Positions 7,647 through 15,948 of a DNA stretch of 38,971 nt are shown here, in pieces. The first letter of the stretch is position 1. Each line of letters opens with the position of its first letter. A program made the position numbers and the translations under genes. Below the pieces are notes generated by a model. The model saw only the letters and a program-made list of their open reading frames with translations. It ran no database searches and was not told where the DNA came from. This DNA comes from Acetobacteraceae bacterium (lineage in GTDB: Bacteria > Pseudomonadota > Alphaproteobacteria > Acetobacterales > Acetobacteraceae): assembly GCA_003151425.1 (NCBI GenBank), contig PLXO01000045.1, forward strand, positions 1-38,971. The letters are read 5' to 3'.

Positions 7647-8891
7647 ATGGGTAGGCTTCACCTGAGCCGGCGTGGCGTCATTGCCGCGACGCTGGCGGCT
7701 CCCGCCGTGCTTTGCAGGCGTGCCCGCGCGGCCGGCACGATCCAGATGATCAGCCATCGCTATCCGGCGCTCGAGTACTATGCCGACAAGATGCGCGGCG
7801 CCATCCCGGGCGTGACGGTCAACACGCAGCTCATGCCGATCGACAAGGCATTGGAACTGGCAACGATCGCCCTGTCGTCGAAATCCGACACGCTGGATAT
7901 CCTGTATGCCAACGACACGAGCTTTCAGACTTTTGTCAAGAACGGCTGGCTGCGTCCGCTCGATGATCTCTGGGCGAAGCACCGCGACGAGTTCAAACTC
8001 GATGACTTTCCGGAATCGGCCCGCAAGACCTATACGCATGACGGTCACCTGTATGTCATGCCGCACACGCTCAACACGATGATGTTCTTCTACAGAAAGG
8101 ATTTGTTCGATCAGGCGGGCAAGTCGCCGCCAAAGACGATCGCGGACTATCGCGACCAGGCGAAAGCCTTCAACAGCCCGATGCGCGCCGGCAGCGTCAA
8201 TTGCCTCAAGCCGGTGGATGCCGCGATCAACGAGGCGCACTGGTACTTCAACGCACTCGGCGACGGCTGGTTCGACAAGGACTGGCGGCCGATCTTCAAC
8301 GACGCGAAGGGCGTCACCGCGATCGAGATGCTGCAGGAAATCACGCGCACCGCGCAGCAGGGTTTCAGCGCCGCGGCCAATGACGAATGCATGATCGCCT
8401 ACCAGCAGGATACCGGCGTCATGGGTCTGCAATGGGCGACGCGCGCCAAGTCGATGGATGATCCGTCGAAGTCCCGCGTCATCGGCAAGATCGACTGGGT
8501 GGCGCCGCCGCAGGGCCACGCGCGCAATGCTGGCGACGGCTACGCCATCTCCGCCTTCAGCAAGCAGGATCCGGATATCCTGTTCCGCATCATCGCCACC
8601 TCGGCCAGCCAGGCCAACATGCGTGGTGCCGCCGCCTTGCTGATCCCGCCGCGCAAGTCGCTGCTGGACGATCCGGAGCTGCTCAAGGCCAACCGGTTCT
8701 ATCCCGCCGCGCTGGCATCGTATGACAGCGGCCTGCCCGCGCCGGCACTGCCGGAGTTCTACGCGGTTGGTGAATTCATCACCCGGCGAATTCTGCAGGC
8801 GGTCACCGGCGAGATGACGGTCAAGGCAGCGCTCGATGCGGCGGCGGTTGAGACCACAGACTTCCTCAAGGGCCACGGCTATTACAAGTGA
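7647..8891 (+). CDS. Carbohydrate-type ABC transporter substrate-binding protein
   Basis: This 414-residue extracellular solute-binding protein (family 1, maltose/glycerol-phosphate type) is expected in the periplasm. ATG 7647 is chosen because GGGAGG lies 6 bases upstream and the protein then begins with an export signal. LSRRGVIAATLAAPAV has the twin-Arg motif, followed by an alanine-rich cleavage site near residue 28. Internal features such as the DILYANDTSFQTFVKNGWLR and MPHTLNTMMFFYRKD stretches fit the family. It is first in an operon with two permeases and follows a perfect CRP-type site. The ligand is not predictable; a sugar, polyol or glycoside is likely. No ATPase gene accompanies the operon. 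Confidence 0.9.
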   Translation: MGRLHLSRRGVIAATLAAPAVLCRRARAAGTIQMISHRYPALEYYADKMRGAIPGVTVNTQLMPIDKALELATIALSSKSDTLDILYANDTSFQTFVKNGWLRPLDDLWAKHRDEFKLDDFPESARKTYTHDGHLYVMPHTLNTMMFFYRKDLFDQAGKSPPKTIADYRDQAKAFNSPMRAGSVNCLKPVDAAINEAHWYFNALGDGWFDKDWRPIFNDAKGVTAIEMLQEITRTAQQGFSAAANDECMIAYQQDTGVMGLQWATRAKSMDDPSKSRVIGKIDWVAPPQGHARNAGDGYAISAFSKQDPDILFRIIATSASQANMRGAAALLIPPRKSLLDDPELLKANRFYPAALASYDSGLPAPALPEFYAVGEFITRRILQAVTGEMTVKAALDAAAVETTDFLKGHGYYK

Positions 8892-9825
8892 CACGGCTGT
8901 TTCAGGTGACATTGCGATAAGCGACCCGGCGCGTCGCCGTCGACACGGACGTCGATCGGGCCCGCAAGGAAGCTACTGGCTGTTTCTGCTGCCGAGCGGA
9001 ATCGTGCTCGGCGCGGTCATGCTGTATCCGCTGGGCTATGCGATCTACCTGAGCCTTTATAACTACGATCTCGGCAGCGGCGCATTCGCGTTCATCGGCC
9101 TCGACAACTACGCCGCGTTGCTGGGCGAGGAACGCTTCTGGGCCTCGCTCCATCGCACCGTGCTGATCGTTCTGGCTGCGGTCGGGCTGGAGTTCTGTCT
9201 CGGCCTGCTGGTTGCCTACGGACTCTACCGACTGACCTTTGCGGTCCGCACGTTGAACCTGCTGCTGTTCCTGCCGAACATCGTCACCCCTGTCGTTGCG
9301 GCGCTGTTCATTCGATGGATCTTCGTCAGCCGGTGGGGGTTGTTGAGCGGCGCGCTGATCGGGCTCGGCATCTTCCCGCCGGATTTCCTCGGCAACCCCG
9401 CCTGGGCGCGCGCCGTCGTGGTATTGGCCGATGCGTGGCAGTTCACGCCGTTCATGATCCTGGTGCTGTATGCCGGGCTGAACACGGTCGACCAAAGCCA
9501 GATCGAGGCGGCGCAGATCGATGGCGCCGGCGTATGGACGCTGCTCTTCCGCATCATGCTGCCGGCGATCCGACCGCTGATCGTGTTCGTTCTGGCAATC
9601 CGGATGATGGATGCATTTCGGTTTTTCGACACGATCTACGTGCTGACCTCGGGCGGGCCTGGCACGGCGACGGAGACCATAACGATTTACACCTATGCGC
9701 TCGCCTTTCGCCTGCTGCAGGTGGGCAAGGCGTCGGCGCTGGGCGTGCTCACCCTGTTGTTCGTTGCGGTGCTGACCGGGCTGATGATCCGTATCGTCTA
9801 TCGTCGCGAGCGAGGTGCGTTCTGA
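8836..9825 (+). CDS. Carbohydrate ABC transporter permease, MalF/UgpA type
   Basis: This is an inner-membrane permease of about 329 residues. After a polar, Arg-rich N-terminus, six transmembrane segments begin with WLFLLPSGIVLGAVMLYPLG. The cytoplasmic loop EAAQIDGAGVWTLLFRIMLP is the EAA motif that docks the ATPase. The start is uncertain. ATG 8836 overlaps the binding-protein gene by 56 bases and has AAGG about 9 bases upstream. No later in-frame ATG, GTG or TTG occurs before the first membrane segment. The overlap region contains two 18-bp direct repeats that duplicate the end of the binding-protein gene, so the N-terminus may have been rebuilt by that duplication. It is co-transcribed with 7647 and 9825. 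Confidence 0.85.
   Translation: MRRRLRPQTSSRATAITSDTAVSGDIAISDPARRRRHGRRSGPQGSYWLFLLPSGIVLGAVMLYPLGYAIYLSLYNYDLGSGAFAFIGLDNYAALLGEERFWASLHRTVLIVLAAVGLEFCLGLLVAYGLYRLTFAVRTLNLLLFLPNIVTPVVAALFIRWIFVSRWGLLSGALIGLGIFPPDFLGNPAWARAVVVLADAWQFTPFMILVLYAGLNTVDQSQIEAAQIDGAGVWTLLFRIMLPAIRPLIVFVLAIRMMDAFRFFDTIYVLTSGGPGTATETITIYTYALAFRLLQVGKASALGVLTLLFVAVLTGLMIRIVYRRERGAF
8874..8909. repeat. 18-bp tandem duplication across a stop codon
   Basis: Units at 8874-8891 and 8892-8909 (CACGGCTATTACAAGTGA and CACGGCTGTTTCAGGTGA) differ at three positions. A degenerate third unit follows to about 8924. The first copy ends with the TGA of the binding protein. Both copies lie inside the N-terminal part of the overlapping permease ORF, encoding TAITSD and TAVSGD. 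Confidence 0.65.
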
Positions 9826-10514
9826 TGCGGCGGCGGATGCGCTGGCAACTGCCGCTGTTCCTGTTGCTTGCAGGATTTACCGCGGTGAACCTGACGCCGG
9901 TCATCTGGGGCATGCTGATCTCGATCAAGCAGCCGGTGGATGCTTTCTCGGTGCCGCCGAAACTGATTTTCACGCCCACCCTCGAGTTTCACCAGCAGGT
10001 CTGGGTGGAGAAGGAATTCTGGCACTTCCTGATCAACAGCGTGATCATCTCGGCGTGCACGGTGCTGTTGTCGGTCTCGGTCGGCACGATGGCGGCGTAC
10101 GGCCTGTCGCGGCTGTCCAACCGTACCTCGCGCGGCCTGCTGTTCGGGCTGCTGGCGATGCGCATGTTCCCGCACATCCTGCTGGCGATCCCGTTCTTCC
10201 TGCTGGCGAAAACCCTCGGCCTGATCAACACCTATCCGGCGATGATCCTCGCGCTGGTCGCGATCAACCAGCCCTTTACCATCTGGCTGATGCGCAGCTT
10301 CTTCGTCGACGTGCCGCACGAGCTGTACGAAGCCGCGGCGATCGACGGGTGCAACGCCTGGCAGGTCTTTGCCCGTGTCGCGCTGCCGGTGGTACGCCCG
10401 GGCCTCTGGGTCACCGCGCTGTTCAGTCTGCTGCTCGCCTATAACGAGTTCCTGTTCGCGCTGGTGCTCACCGGGCCGGACACCAAGACGTTGCCAGTTG
10501 CGATTGCCGAATAG
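9825..10514 (+). CDS. Carbohydrate ABC transporter permease, MalG type, 3' frameshifted
   Basis: This second permease partner starts at ATG 9825, overlapping the stop of the first permease (TGATG). It has an N-terminal membrane anchor, and YEAAAIDGCNAWQVFARVAL is the EAA loop. The reading frame stops at TAG 10512-10514 after 229 residues, right after LPVAIAE. MalG proteins normally run about 45 residues further, through a last transmembrane segment. The missing part is present in another frame (10514-10648). One lost base, turning a TAN-GGC into TAGGC, explains it. It is either a disabled gene or a sequencing error. The permease pair lacks a neighbouring ATPase. Confidence 0.8.
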   Translation: MRRRMRWQLPLFLLLAGFTAVNLTPVIWGMLISIKQPVDAFSVPPKLIFTPTLEFHQQVWVEKEFWHFLINSVIISACTVLLSVSVGTMAAYGLSRLSNRTSRGLLFGLLAMRMFPHILLAIPFFLLAKTLGLINTYPAMILALVAINQPFTIWLMRSFFVDVPHELYEAAAIDGCNAWQVFARVALPVVRPGLWVTALFSLLLAYNEFLFALVLTGPDTKTLPVAIAE

Positions 10515-10648
10515 GCGCCGAGGACATCAACTACTGGTCGCTCTCCGCGGCGGCGGCCGTCGGCATCATGGTGCCGATCGTCGTGTTCATGATGGCCTTG
10601 CAGCGCCACCTGGTGCGCGGCCTTGCGTTGGGCGCGGTGAAGGGGTGA
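10514..10648 (+). pseudogene. Out-of-frame C-terminus of the MalG-type permease
   Basis: Starting at GGC 10514 in the frame shifted from that of the permease, the DNA encodes GAEDINYWSLSAAAAVGIMV, then a hydrophobic segment, and ends LVRGLALGAVKG with TGA 10646-10648. The ending RGLxxGAVKG is typical of MalG-type permeases, which shows this is the displaced last transmembrane segment of the gene at 9825. Confidence 0.85.
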
Positions 10649-10671
10649 GACGAACGCCGCTAACCTGACGC

Positions 10672-11931
10672 CTACGGAAACAGCCCACGCGTATTCTTGG
10701 CGTTACGCACCTTTGCCACGCCGATCGCCATGGCTGCCGTGCGGATCGGCACCTTGTCCTTCTCCGCCCGCGTCATCACCTGCCCAAAGGCCCGATCCAG
10801 CACATGATACAGCTTGTCCGTCACCTCGGTCTCGGTCCAGAAGAACTGCTGCAGATCCTGCACCCACTCGAAATAGCTCACTACCACGCCGCCGGCGTTG
10901 CACAGGATGTCGGGGATCACGAAGATCTCGTCGCGCCGCTGATTCAGCACCTCGTCCGCTTCCGGCGTGGTCGGGCCATTGGCGCCTTCCGCCAGCACCC
11001 GGCATTGCAGCCGCCCGGCCATCCTTGCATCGATCACGCGCTCCAGCGCTGCCGGCACCAGCACATCGCATTTCTGTGCCAGCAGCTCTGCCGGATCGAA
11101 CGCGAGCTGGTTGGAAAAGCCCTTCAGCACGCCATGCTTGCCCACATGTGCCAGCAGCGCATCGACCGGCAGGCCGGCGGCATCGAAATAACAGGCAGTG
11201 TGATCCGAGACGCCGAGGATCTTCAATCCTCGCTCGGCCAACGTCGCCGCGGCCACGCTGCCGACATTGCCGAACCCCTGCACGACAGCGGTCGCGCCGC
11301 CGGGCGCAATGCCAAGCCGTTGCATCGCCCGATCCGCCAGATAGGCGATCCCGCGCCCGGTCGCTTCGCGCCGACCCTCGGTACCCCCCGACGCGACCGG
11401 CTTGCCCGTAACGATCTCGGTGACCGTGCAGCCCTGGTACATTGAGTAGGTGTCCATGAACCACGCCATCACCTGCTCGTTCGTTCCCATGTCGGGCGCC
11501 ATGACGTCGATGTGCGGCCCGACGAACGGGATCATCTCCTGCATGTAGCGCCGCGACACCGCTTCCAGCTCGCGTTTCGAAACGGCGTAGGGATCGACCG
11601 CGACGCCGCCCTTGGCCCCGCCATACGGCAGTCCGGCCAGCGCGCATTTCCAGCTCATCCAGATTGCCAGCGCCGCCACCTCGCCGATATCAAGGGTGGG
11701 CGAGAAGCGCGTGCCCCCCTTGGTCGGACCGAGCGTCAGGTGATGCTGCACGCGATAGCCCTGGTAGACAACCGTGCGGCCATCGTCGCGATGGATCGGG
11801 CAGGACACGGCGATCGCGCGCTTGGGATACAGTATGCGGTCGCGCTCGTCTTCGGGGATCTCCAAGTGGTCGGCGATCACCTGGAACTGCTGGCGGGCCA
11901 TTTCGAATACCGGCCCTGTGTAGATGCTCAT
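10672..11931 (-). CDS. gdhA: Glu/Leu/Phe/Val-type dehydrogenase (glutamate dehydrogenase)
   Basis: This 419-residue cytoplasmic enzyme interconverts an amino acid (most likely glutamate) with its 2-oxo acid and ammonia, using NAD(P). The N-terminal domain has PTKGGTRF (about 70-77), MSWKCALAGLPYGGAKGG (92-109) with the catalytic Lys region, and MAPDMGT. The C-terminal Rossmann domain has VQGFGNVGS near residue 222. Length and motifs fit the hexameric short class. ATG 11931 has AGGAGA about 8 bases upstream. It is monocistronic and divergent from the binding-protein genes at 12071. Leucine or phenylalanine dehydrogenase specificity cannot be excluded. Confidence 0.9.
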   Translation of the reverse strand: MSIYTGPVFEMARQQFQVIADHLEIPEDERDRILYPKRAIAVSCPIHRDDGRTVVYQGYRVQHHLTLGPTKGGTRFSPTLDIGEVAALAIWMSWKCALAGLPYGGAKGGVAVDPYAVSKRELEAVSRRYMQEMIPFVGPHIDVMAPDMGTNEQVMAWFMDTYSMYQGCTVTEIVTGKPVASGGTEGRREATGRGIAYLADRAMQRLGIAPGGATAVVQGFGNVGSVAAATLAERGLKILGVSDHTACYFDAAGLPVDALLAHVGKHGVLKGFSNQLAFDPAELLAQKCDVLVPAALERVIDARMAGRLQCRVLAEGANGPTTPEADEVLNQRRDEIFVIPDILCNAGGVVVSYFEWVQDLQQFFWTETEVTDKLYHVLDRAFGQVMTRAEKDKVPIRTAAMAIGVAKVRNAKNTRGLFP

Positions 11932-12070
11932 GGACTGTCTCCTGTTGTCGGCGACAAGGTCGGCGTTTCAGCACCGCGGCACAATGAAGTCCAGCCAGCG
12001 CAACCGCGCGGCCCTTGAGACAAGGCCGCGGTGGGACGACACTGCGATCCAACCATGATCGGGGGAAACG

Positions 12071-13114
12071 ATGTCCAATGGCCTCACACGCCGGCAGACG
12101 ACGGCCGGCCTCGGCGCCGCGAGCGCGTTGGCGTTCGGCGCGCGCCCCGCCCGCGCCGACCTTGCCGCGCTGGAGCAGGCGGCGCGCAAGGAAGCCACGC
12201 TCACCTGGTATATCGCCCAGGTCGATACCGAAACGGCTGAGGTAATGGGCCGCGCATTCACGAAGCAGTATCCCGGCATCTCGGTCTCGGTGATCCGCAC
12301 CACCGGCCAGGTCGCCTACCAGCGCCTGCTGCAGGAGCTGAAGAACAGCGCGCCGCAATGCGACGTGTTCAGCTCCACCGACATTTCGCAATATCCGGCG
12401 TTGAAGGCGCGCGATGCCCTGGCGCACTATACGCCCGAGAACGCCGGCGGCCTGCTGCCGCAATTCGACAAGCTCGTCGATCCCGGCTTCGAATATCCCG
12501 CCAGCGCCACCAACCATCTGCTGATCTATAACACGCAGAAGGTGCAGCCGCACGACGCGCCGAAGCGCTGGACCGACCTGCTTGACGCGCGCTGGAAGGG
12601 CCAGGTCGCGACCGGCCATCCGGCCTTCAGCGGCTGCACCGGCATCTGGGCGCTGGCGCTCCGAAAAGCTTATGGCTGGGCATATTTCGAGAAGCTGGCG
12701 AAGAACAATCCGCGCATTGGCCGTTCCGGCAACGATCCGGCGACGCTGATCAATGCCGGCGAGTGCCTGGTCGGCCCGTCGCCGGCCAACACCGCGTTTC
12801 AGAACGTCGACAAGGGCAACCCGATCGGTCCGGTCTATCCGGAAGACGGCGCCACGCTGTGCATCGGCCCCTCGGCGGTGATCGCAGCGGCGCCGCATCC
12901 CCAGGCGGCGCGGTTGTTCATGGAGTGGCTGATGAGCGAGACCTATTCGCGCATGTCGGTCGCACTGCACGGCGAACCGGTGCGCCCCGGCATCAAGCTG
13001 ACCTCGGGGCAGAAGCCGCTCGACCAGGTGCCGATCCTGACGCTGACCGTGGAGGAGATCGCCAAAGGGGTACCCGAGGTGATCGAGGCCTGGCGCGACA
13101 CGTTCGGCGACTGA
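12071..13114 (+). CDS. ABC transporter substrate-binding protein (ferric/phosphonate-type), paralog 1
   Basis: This 347-residue periplasmic binding protein belongs to the extracellular solute-binding family used by ferric iron, phosphonate, polyamine and related importers. The signal region LTRRQTTAGLGAASALAFGA has a twin Arg, and cleavage is probable near ARA-DL. GGGGGAAACG precedes ATG 12071. It is the first of three paralogs (also 13121 and 15949). The stretch at about 12182-12229 is nearly base-for-base identical to 16060-16107 in the third copy, indicating recent duplication or gene conversion. It has no permease of its own and probably shares the permease and ATPase at 16999-19787. The ligand is unknown. 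Confidence 0.88.
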   Translation: MSNGLTRRQTTAGLGAASALAFGARPARADLAALEQAARKEATLTWYIAQVDTETAEVMGRAFTKQYPGISVSVIRTTGQVAYQRLLQELKNSAPQCDVFSSTDISQYPALKARDALAHYTPENAGGLLPQFDKLVDPGFEYPASATNHLLIYNTQKVQPHDAPKRWTDLLDARWKGQVATGHPAFSGCTGIWALALRKAYGWAYFEKLAKNNPRIGRSGNDPATLINAGECLVGPSPANTAFQNVDKGNPIGPVYPEDGATLCIGPSAVIAAAPHPQAARLFMEWLMSETYSRMSVALHGEPVRPGIKLTSGQKPLDQVPILTLTVEEIAKGVPEVIEAWRDTFGD

Positions 13115-13120
13115 CTCGCC

Positions 13121-14155
13121 ATGTGCCCCGAACTCACCAGACGCGCCGCCGTGCTGGGCCTCGGCACTGCCGCGCTGGCACCGCGTGTCGCGCGCGCCGA
13201 CCTGACCGAACTGATCGCGTCGGCGCGCAGGGACAGCTCGCTCACCTGGTACGTCGCGCAGATGAGTGGCGAGGCGGCCGAGGACATGGGCCGCATCTTC
13301 ACCAGGCAGTTCCCCGGAATTTCCGTTTCGGTCGTGCGTACCACCGGCCAAGTCGCATATCAGCGGCTCCAGCAGGAGCTGAAGAACGATGCGCCGCAGT
13401 GCGACGTCTTCAGCACGACCGACATCGCGCACATGCCGGCGCTGCGGGCACGCGATGCGCTGGCCCACTACGTGCCGCAAAATGCCGGGCAGCTTGCCGC
13501 GCCGTTCGTCGGCCTGGGCGAGGCCGGCTTCTACTACGCCACGACCGCGTCGTTGCAGATCATGGTCTACCAGACCAATGCCATCCCACCTGCCGAGGTC
13601 CCACGCAACTGGACCGACCTGATCGATCCAAAATGGAAAAACCGCGTCGCCGTCGCGCATCCCGCCTTCAGCGGCTATTTCGGCCAGTGGGTGCTGGCGA
13701 TGCGCAAGCTGTACGGCTGGCAGTATTTCGAGAAGCTGGCGGCGAACAAGCCACGCATCGGCCGTTCCGGCAACGATCCGCTGACCATGCTGAACGCCGG
13801 GGAGAGCGTCATCGGCACCGGACCGGTCAGCACGACGGTGCAGAACATCGAGAAGGGCAATCCGGTCAACTTCGTCTATCCGACCGACGGCACATTGCTG
13901 TGTGTCGGCTCGTCGGCGGTGCTCGCCAAGGCGCCGCGGCCGAACGCCGCGCGGCTGTTCCTGGAATGGCTGCTGAGTGCCGACTATGCGCGCGCCTGCG
14001 TGCAATGGCACCTGGAGCCGGTGCGCGCCGACGCTCCGCTGATGACCGGCACCAAGCGGCTGGCGGAGCTGAAACTGTTGCGTTTGACAACCGAGGAAAT
14101 CGCCAAGGGGGTTCCAGAGGTGATCGAGCAATGGCGCGACACGTTCGGCAGTTGA
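13121..14155 (+). CDS. ABC transporter substrate-binding protein, paralog 2
   Basis: This 344-residue member of the same family starts 6 bases after the stop of paralog 1, so the two are co-transcribed. The N-terminal LTRRAAVLGLGTAALAPRVA is a twin-Arg export signal. The family segments RTTGQVAYQRLQQELKNDAP, HPAFSGYFG and RIGRSGNDP are shared with paralogs 1 and 3. All three end in a conserved V/A-IE-x-WRDTFG motif. It is more divergent in the ligand-facing middle (YYATTASLQIMVYQTNAIPP) than paralogs 1 and 3 are from each other, so it may bind a different ligand. A perfect 38-base-arm palindrome follows the gene. Confidence 0.88.
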   Translation: MCPELTRRAAVLGLGTAALAPRVARADLTELIASARRDSSLTWYVAQMSGEAAEDMGRIFTRQFPGISVSVVRTTGQVAYQRLQQELKNDAPQCDVFSTTDIAHMPALRARDALAHYVPQNAGQLAAPFVGLGEAGFYYATTASLQIMVYQTNAIPPAEVPRNWTDLIDPKWKNRVAVAHPAFSGYFGQWVLAMRKLYGWQYFEKLAANKPRIGRSGNDPLTMLNAGESVIGTGPVSTTVQNIEKGNPVNFVYPTDGTLLCVGSSAVLAKAPRPNAARLFLEWLLSADYARACVQWHLEPVRADAPLMTGTKRLAELKLLRLTTEEIAKGVPEVIEQWRDTFGS

Positions 14156-14200
14156 GGGGACCTAACAGCGCGTTCACGAAGACTGGAATCGTCACCCCCA

Positions 14201-14289
14201 CCTGTCATTGCGAGAAGCGAAGCGACGAAGCAAGCTCCAACCCCGGGGACGGGAGCTTGCTTCGTCGCTTCGCTTCTCGCAATGACAGG
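14201..14289. repeat. Perfect palindrome, 38-base arms, GTCATTGCGAG family
   Basis: The arm at 14201-14238 (beginning CCTGTCATTGCGAGAAGCGA) is repeated exactly in inverted orientation at 14252-14289, around a 13-base loop. TGTCATTGCGAG-type elements are a widely dispersed intergenic repeat class in proteobacteria. It lies between the convergent ends of paralog 2 and the MFS gene, where it can fold in either transcript and may stabilise or end both. Confidence 0.9.
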
Positions 14290-14337
14290 CGGGGACTTCG
14301 GCCTGCATGATAATGCCCTGAAACCGGCGCCGCCACG

Positions 14338-15627
14338 CTACCCCGCGGCGCGCATCGCCCCAACCGCCATCGGCGTTTCCTCGCCCAGCGTGTGTCGCGT
14401 CAGCGTGAACGAAACCACGGCGCCGATCAGCGACAACACCCCCGCCAGCATGAAGGCGGCGGCGAAGCTGCCGGTTGCCTGCACGATATATCCGGTGACG
14501 ATCGGCGCCAACAGGCCGAACACGTTGCCGCCCAGAACCATGAACGCGAACGCCCGTCCACTGTCGGCCTGCGAGCGCAGCAGATCGTTGCAGAGTGCCG
14601 CGTTGGTGGCGGTGGCGGTGCCGCCGAAGCTGATCGGTAGAATGGTCAAAATGACCAGTGCTGTCAGCGAATCGACAAACGGAATGGCCAAGCCCGCGGA
14701 CGACAACAGGAGGCACGCCACCACCACGATGCGCCGCCGCCCATTGCGCATCGTACCAGGCGTCAGGATACGGTCGCCGATCCAGTTGGTCAGAACGATC
14801 AGGCCCGCACCGACAAAGAACGGCACCGAGGTGAAGAGGCCGGAATTCACGATCGACAGGCCGCGCGCGGTTTGCAGGTAGTTCGGCAGCCAGCTCAGAT
14901 ACAGGTAGACCGTATAAACGGCGCAGCCCTGCGAGATCGCCAGTCCCCACATCGACGGTGAGCGCAGCAGCCCAGCATAGCCGATGCCGCCATGCCTCTC
15001 CGGCGGCTCGCCGGCGTGCCGCTCGGCCAGGATGCGTTGACGTTCGGCCTCCGGAAGCCATGTTGTGCGTTCTGGTGTCGAGACAAATACGACCCACACC
15101 GCGACCCACACCATCCCGACCACGCCGGTCACCACAAACGACCAACGCCAGGAGGTCGCTTCGATCAGCCAGGCCACCAGCGGCGCACTGAGTGCCGGGC
15201 CGAGCAACGTGCCCGCCTGGATGCAGCCGACCGCGACGCCGCGTTCGGTGTAGGGCGCCCAGTCGCGCACGCTGCGATAGCTGACCGGAAACGTCGGCGC
15301 CTCGCCTACGCCGAGCCCAAGCCTTGTCAGCAGGATGCTGACGAACCCCGTGGCGGCACCGCTCAGCATTTGCGCGATCGACCAGACGGCGGCCCCGATC
15401 GCGGCCATCCGGTGCGCCCCCAGGCTGTCGACCAGCCGACCGCCGGGCAGCATCATCACCACATAGGCCCAGAGAAATGACGAGAACAGATAGCCCAGTG
15501 CGACTGGGGAAAGTGCAAACTCCTGCGCGACGGAGCGTCCCGCGACCGACATGTTGATGCGATCAAGGTAGCAGATCGCATTGAACAGAAACAGCAGGAA
15601 GTAGATCCAATAGCGTCGGTGGGTCAT
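14338..15627 (-). CDS. MFS transporter, anion:cation symporter (ACS) type
   Basis: This 429-residue inner-membrane carrier has about 12 transmembrane segments. FNAICYLDRINMSVAG in the first segments resembles the ACS-family signature of hexuronate, galactonate, phthalate and other organic-anion carriers. The first cytoplasmic loop PGGRLVDSLGAHR is the MFS loop 2-3 motif. I chose ATG 15627 (MTHRRYWIYFL), with GGAGAG about 10 bases upstream. The ORF could extend upstream, but that part reads as non-coding. It lies between the binding-protein paralogs on the opposite strand, so it interrupts an importer cluster. The substrate is an organic acid by family inference only. Confidence 0.88.
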   Translation of the reverse strand: MTHRRYWIYFLLFLFNAICYLDRINMSVAGRSVAQEFALSPVALGYLFSSFLWAYVVMMLPGGRLVDSLGAHRMAAIGAAVWSIAQMLSGAATGFVSILLTRLGLGVGEAPTFPVSYRSVRDWAPYTERGVAVGCIQAGTLLGPALSAPLVAWLIEATSWRWSFVVTGVVGMVWVAVWVVFVSTPERTTWLPEAERQRILAERHAGEPPERHGGIGYAGLLRSPSMWGLAISQGCAVYTVYLYLSWLPNYLQTARGLSIVNSGLFTSVPFFVGAGLIVLTNWIGDRILTPGTMRNGRRRIVVVACLLLSSAGLAIPFVDSLTALVILTILPISFGGTATATNAALCNDLLRSQADSGRAFAFMVLGGNVFGLLAPIVTGYIVQATGSFAAAFMLAGVLSLIGAVVSFTLTRHTLGEETPMAVGAMRAAG

Positions 15628-15704
15628 GGCCGTTCTCTCCGTTCCTCTAGCGTCATGGTTGTCCGCCACGCGCATCTCTGACGATCTGGCTCTTTGTGGG
15701 TCGG

Positions 15705-15732
15705 CATCTAAATCGGGCCAATTGCGTAGCAA
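15705..15732 (-). promoter_or_regulatory. Candidate promoter of the MFS gene
   Basis: Minus-strand TTGCTA (15732-15727) and TAGATG (15710-15705) are 16 bases apart, about 80 bases upstream of ATG 15627. Elsewhere in the 15628-15948 gap, GACCGCGTGGG (about 15769-15779) and CCCACGCGGGTC (15878-15889) form an imperfect inverted pair roughly 100 bases apart. These could be paired operator sites. Nothing else is recognised in the gap. Confidence 0.3.
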
Positions 15733-15948
15733 CCTAGCAACGGCCTGCGAGGCCGACCAGGGTCTGATTGACCGCGTGGGATTCATCCATCTGGGCCGTT
15801 GATCGCCGATCGATTGGCTAATCCAGCCTCACGACGCCGATCCGCCACAGCGCCCACCGGCCATTAGGTCTGGTCAACCCACGCGGGTCCGGCATAACGT
15901 CCCGCAGGGTCGCCGAGACGTGCGCGGCCTGTCTGGGGGAGTCGAGCT

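Noticed and set aside
11690..14131. 813-aa minus-strand ORF opposite gdhA and the binding proteins
   Set aside because: Covers real genes on the other strand, and its sequence repeats only because the paralogs repeat. Shadow frame.
15628..15786. N-terminal extension of the MFS gene to 15786
   Set aside because: Polar, Arg-rich, without family similarity; ATG 15627 has a Shine-Dalgarno sequence and begins at the first transmembrane segment.
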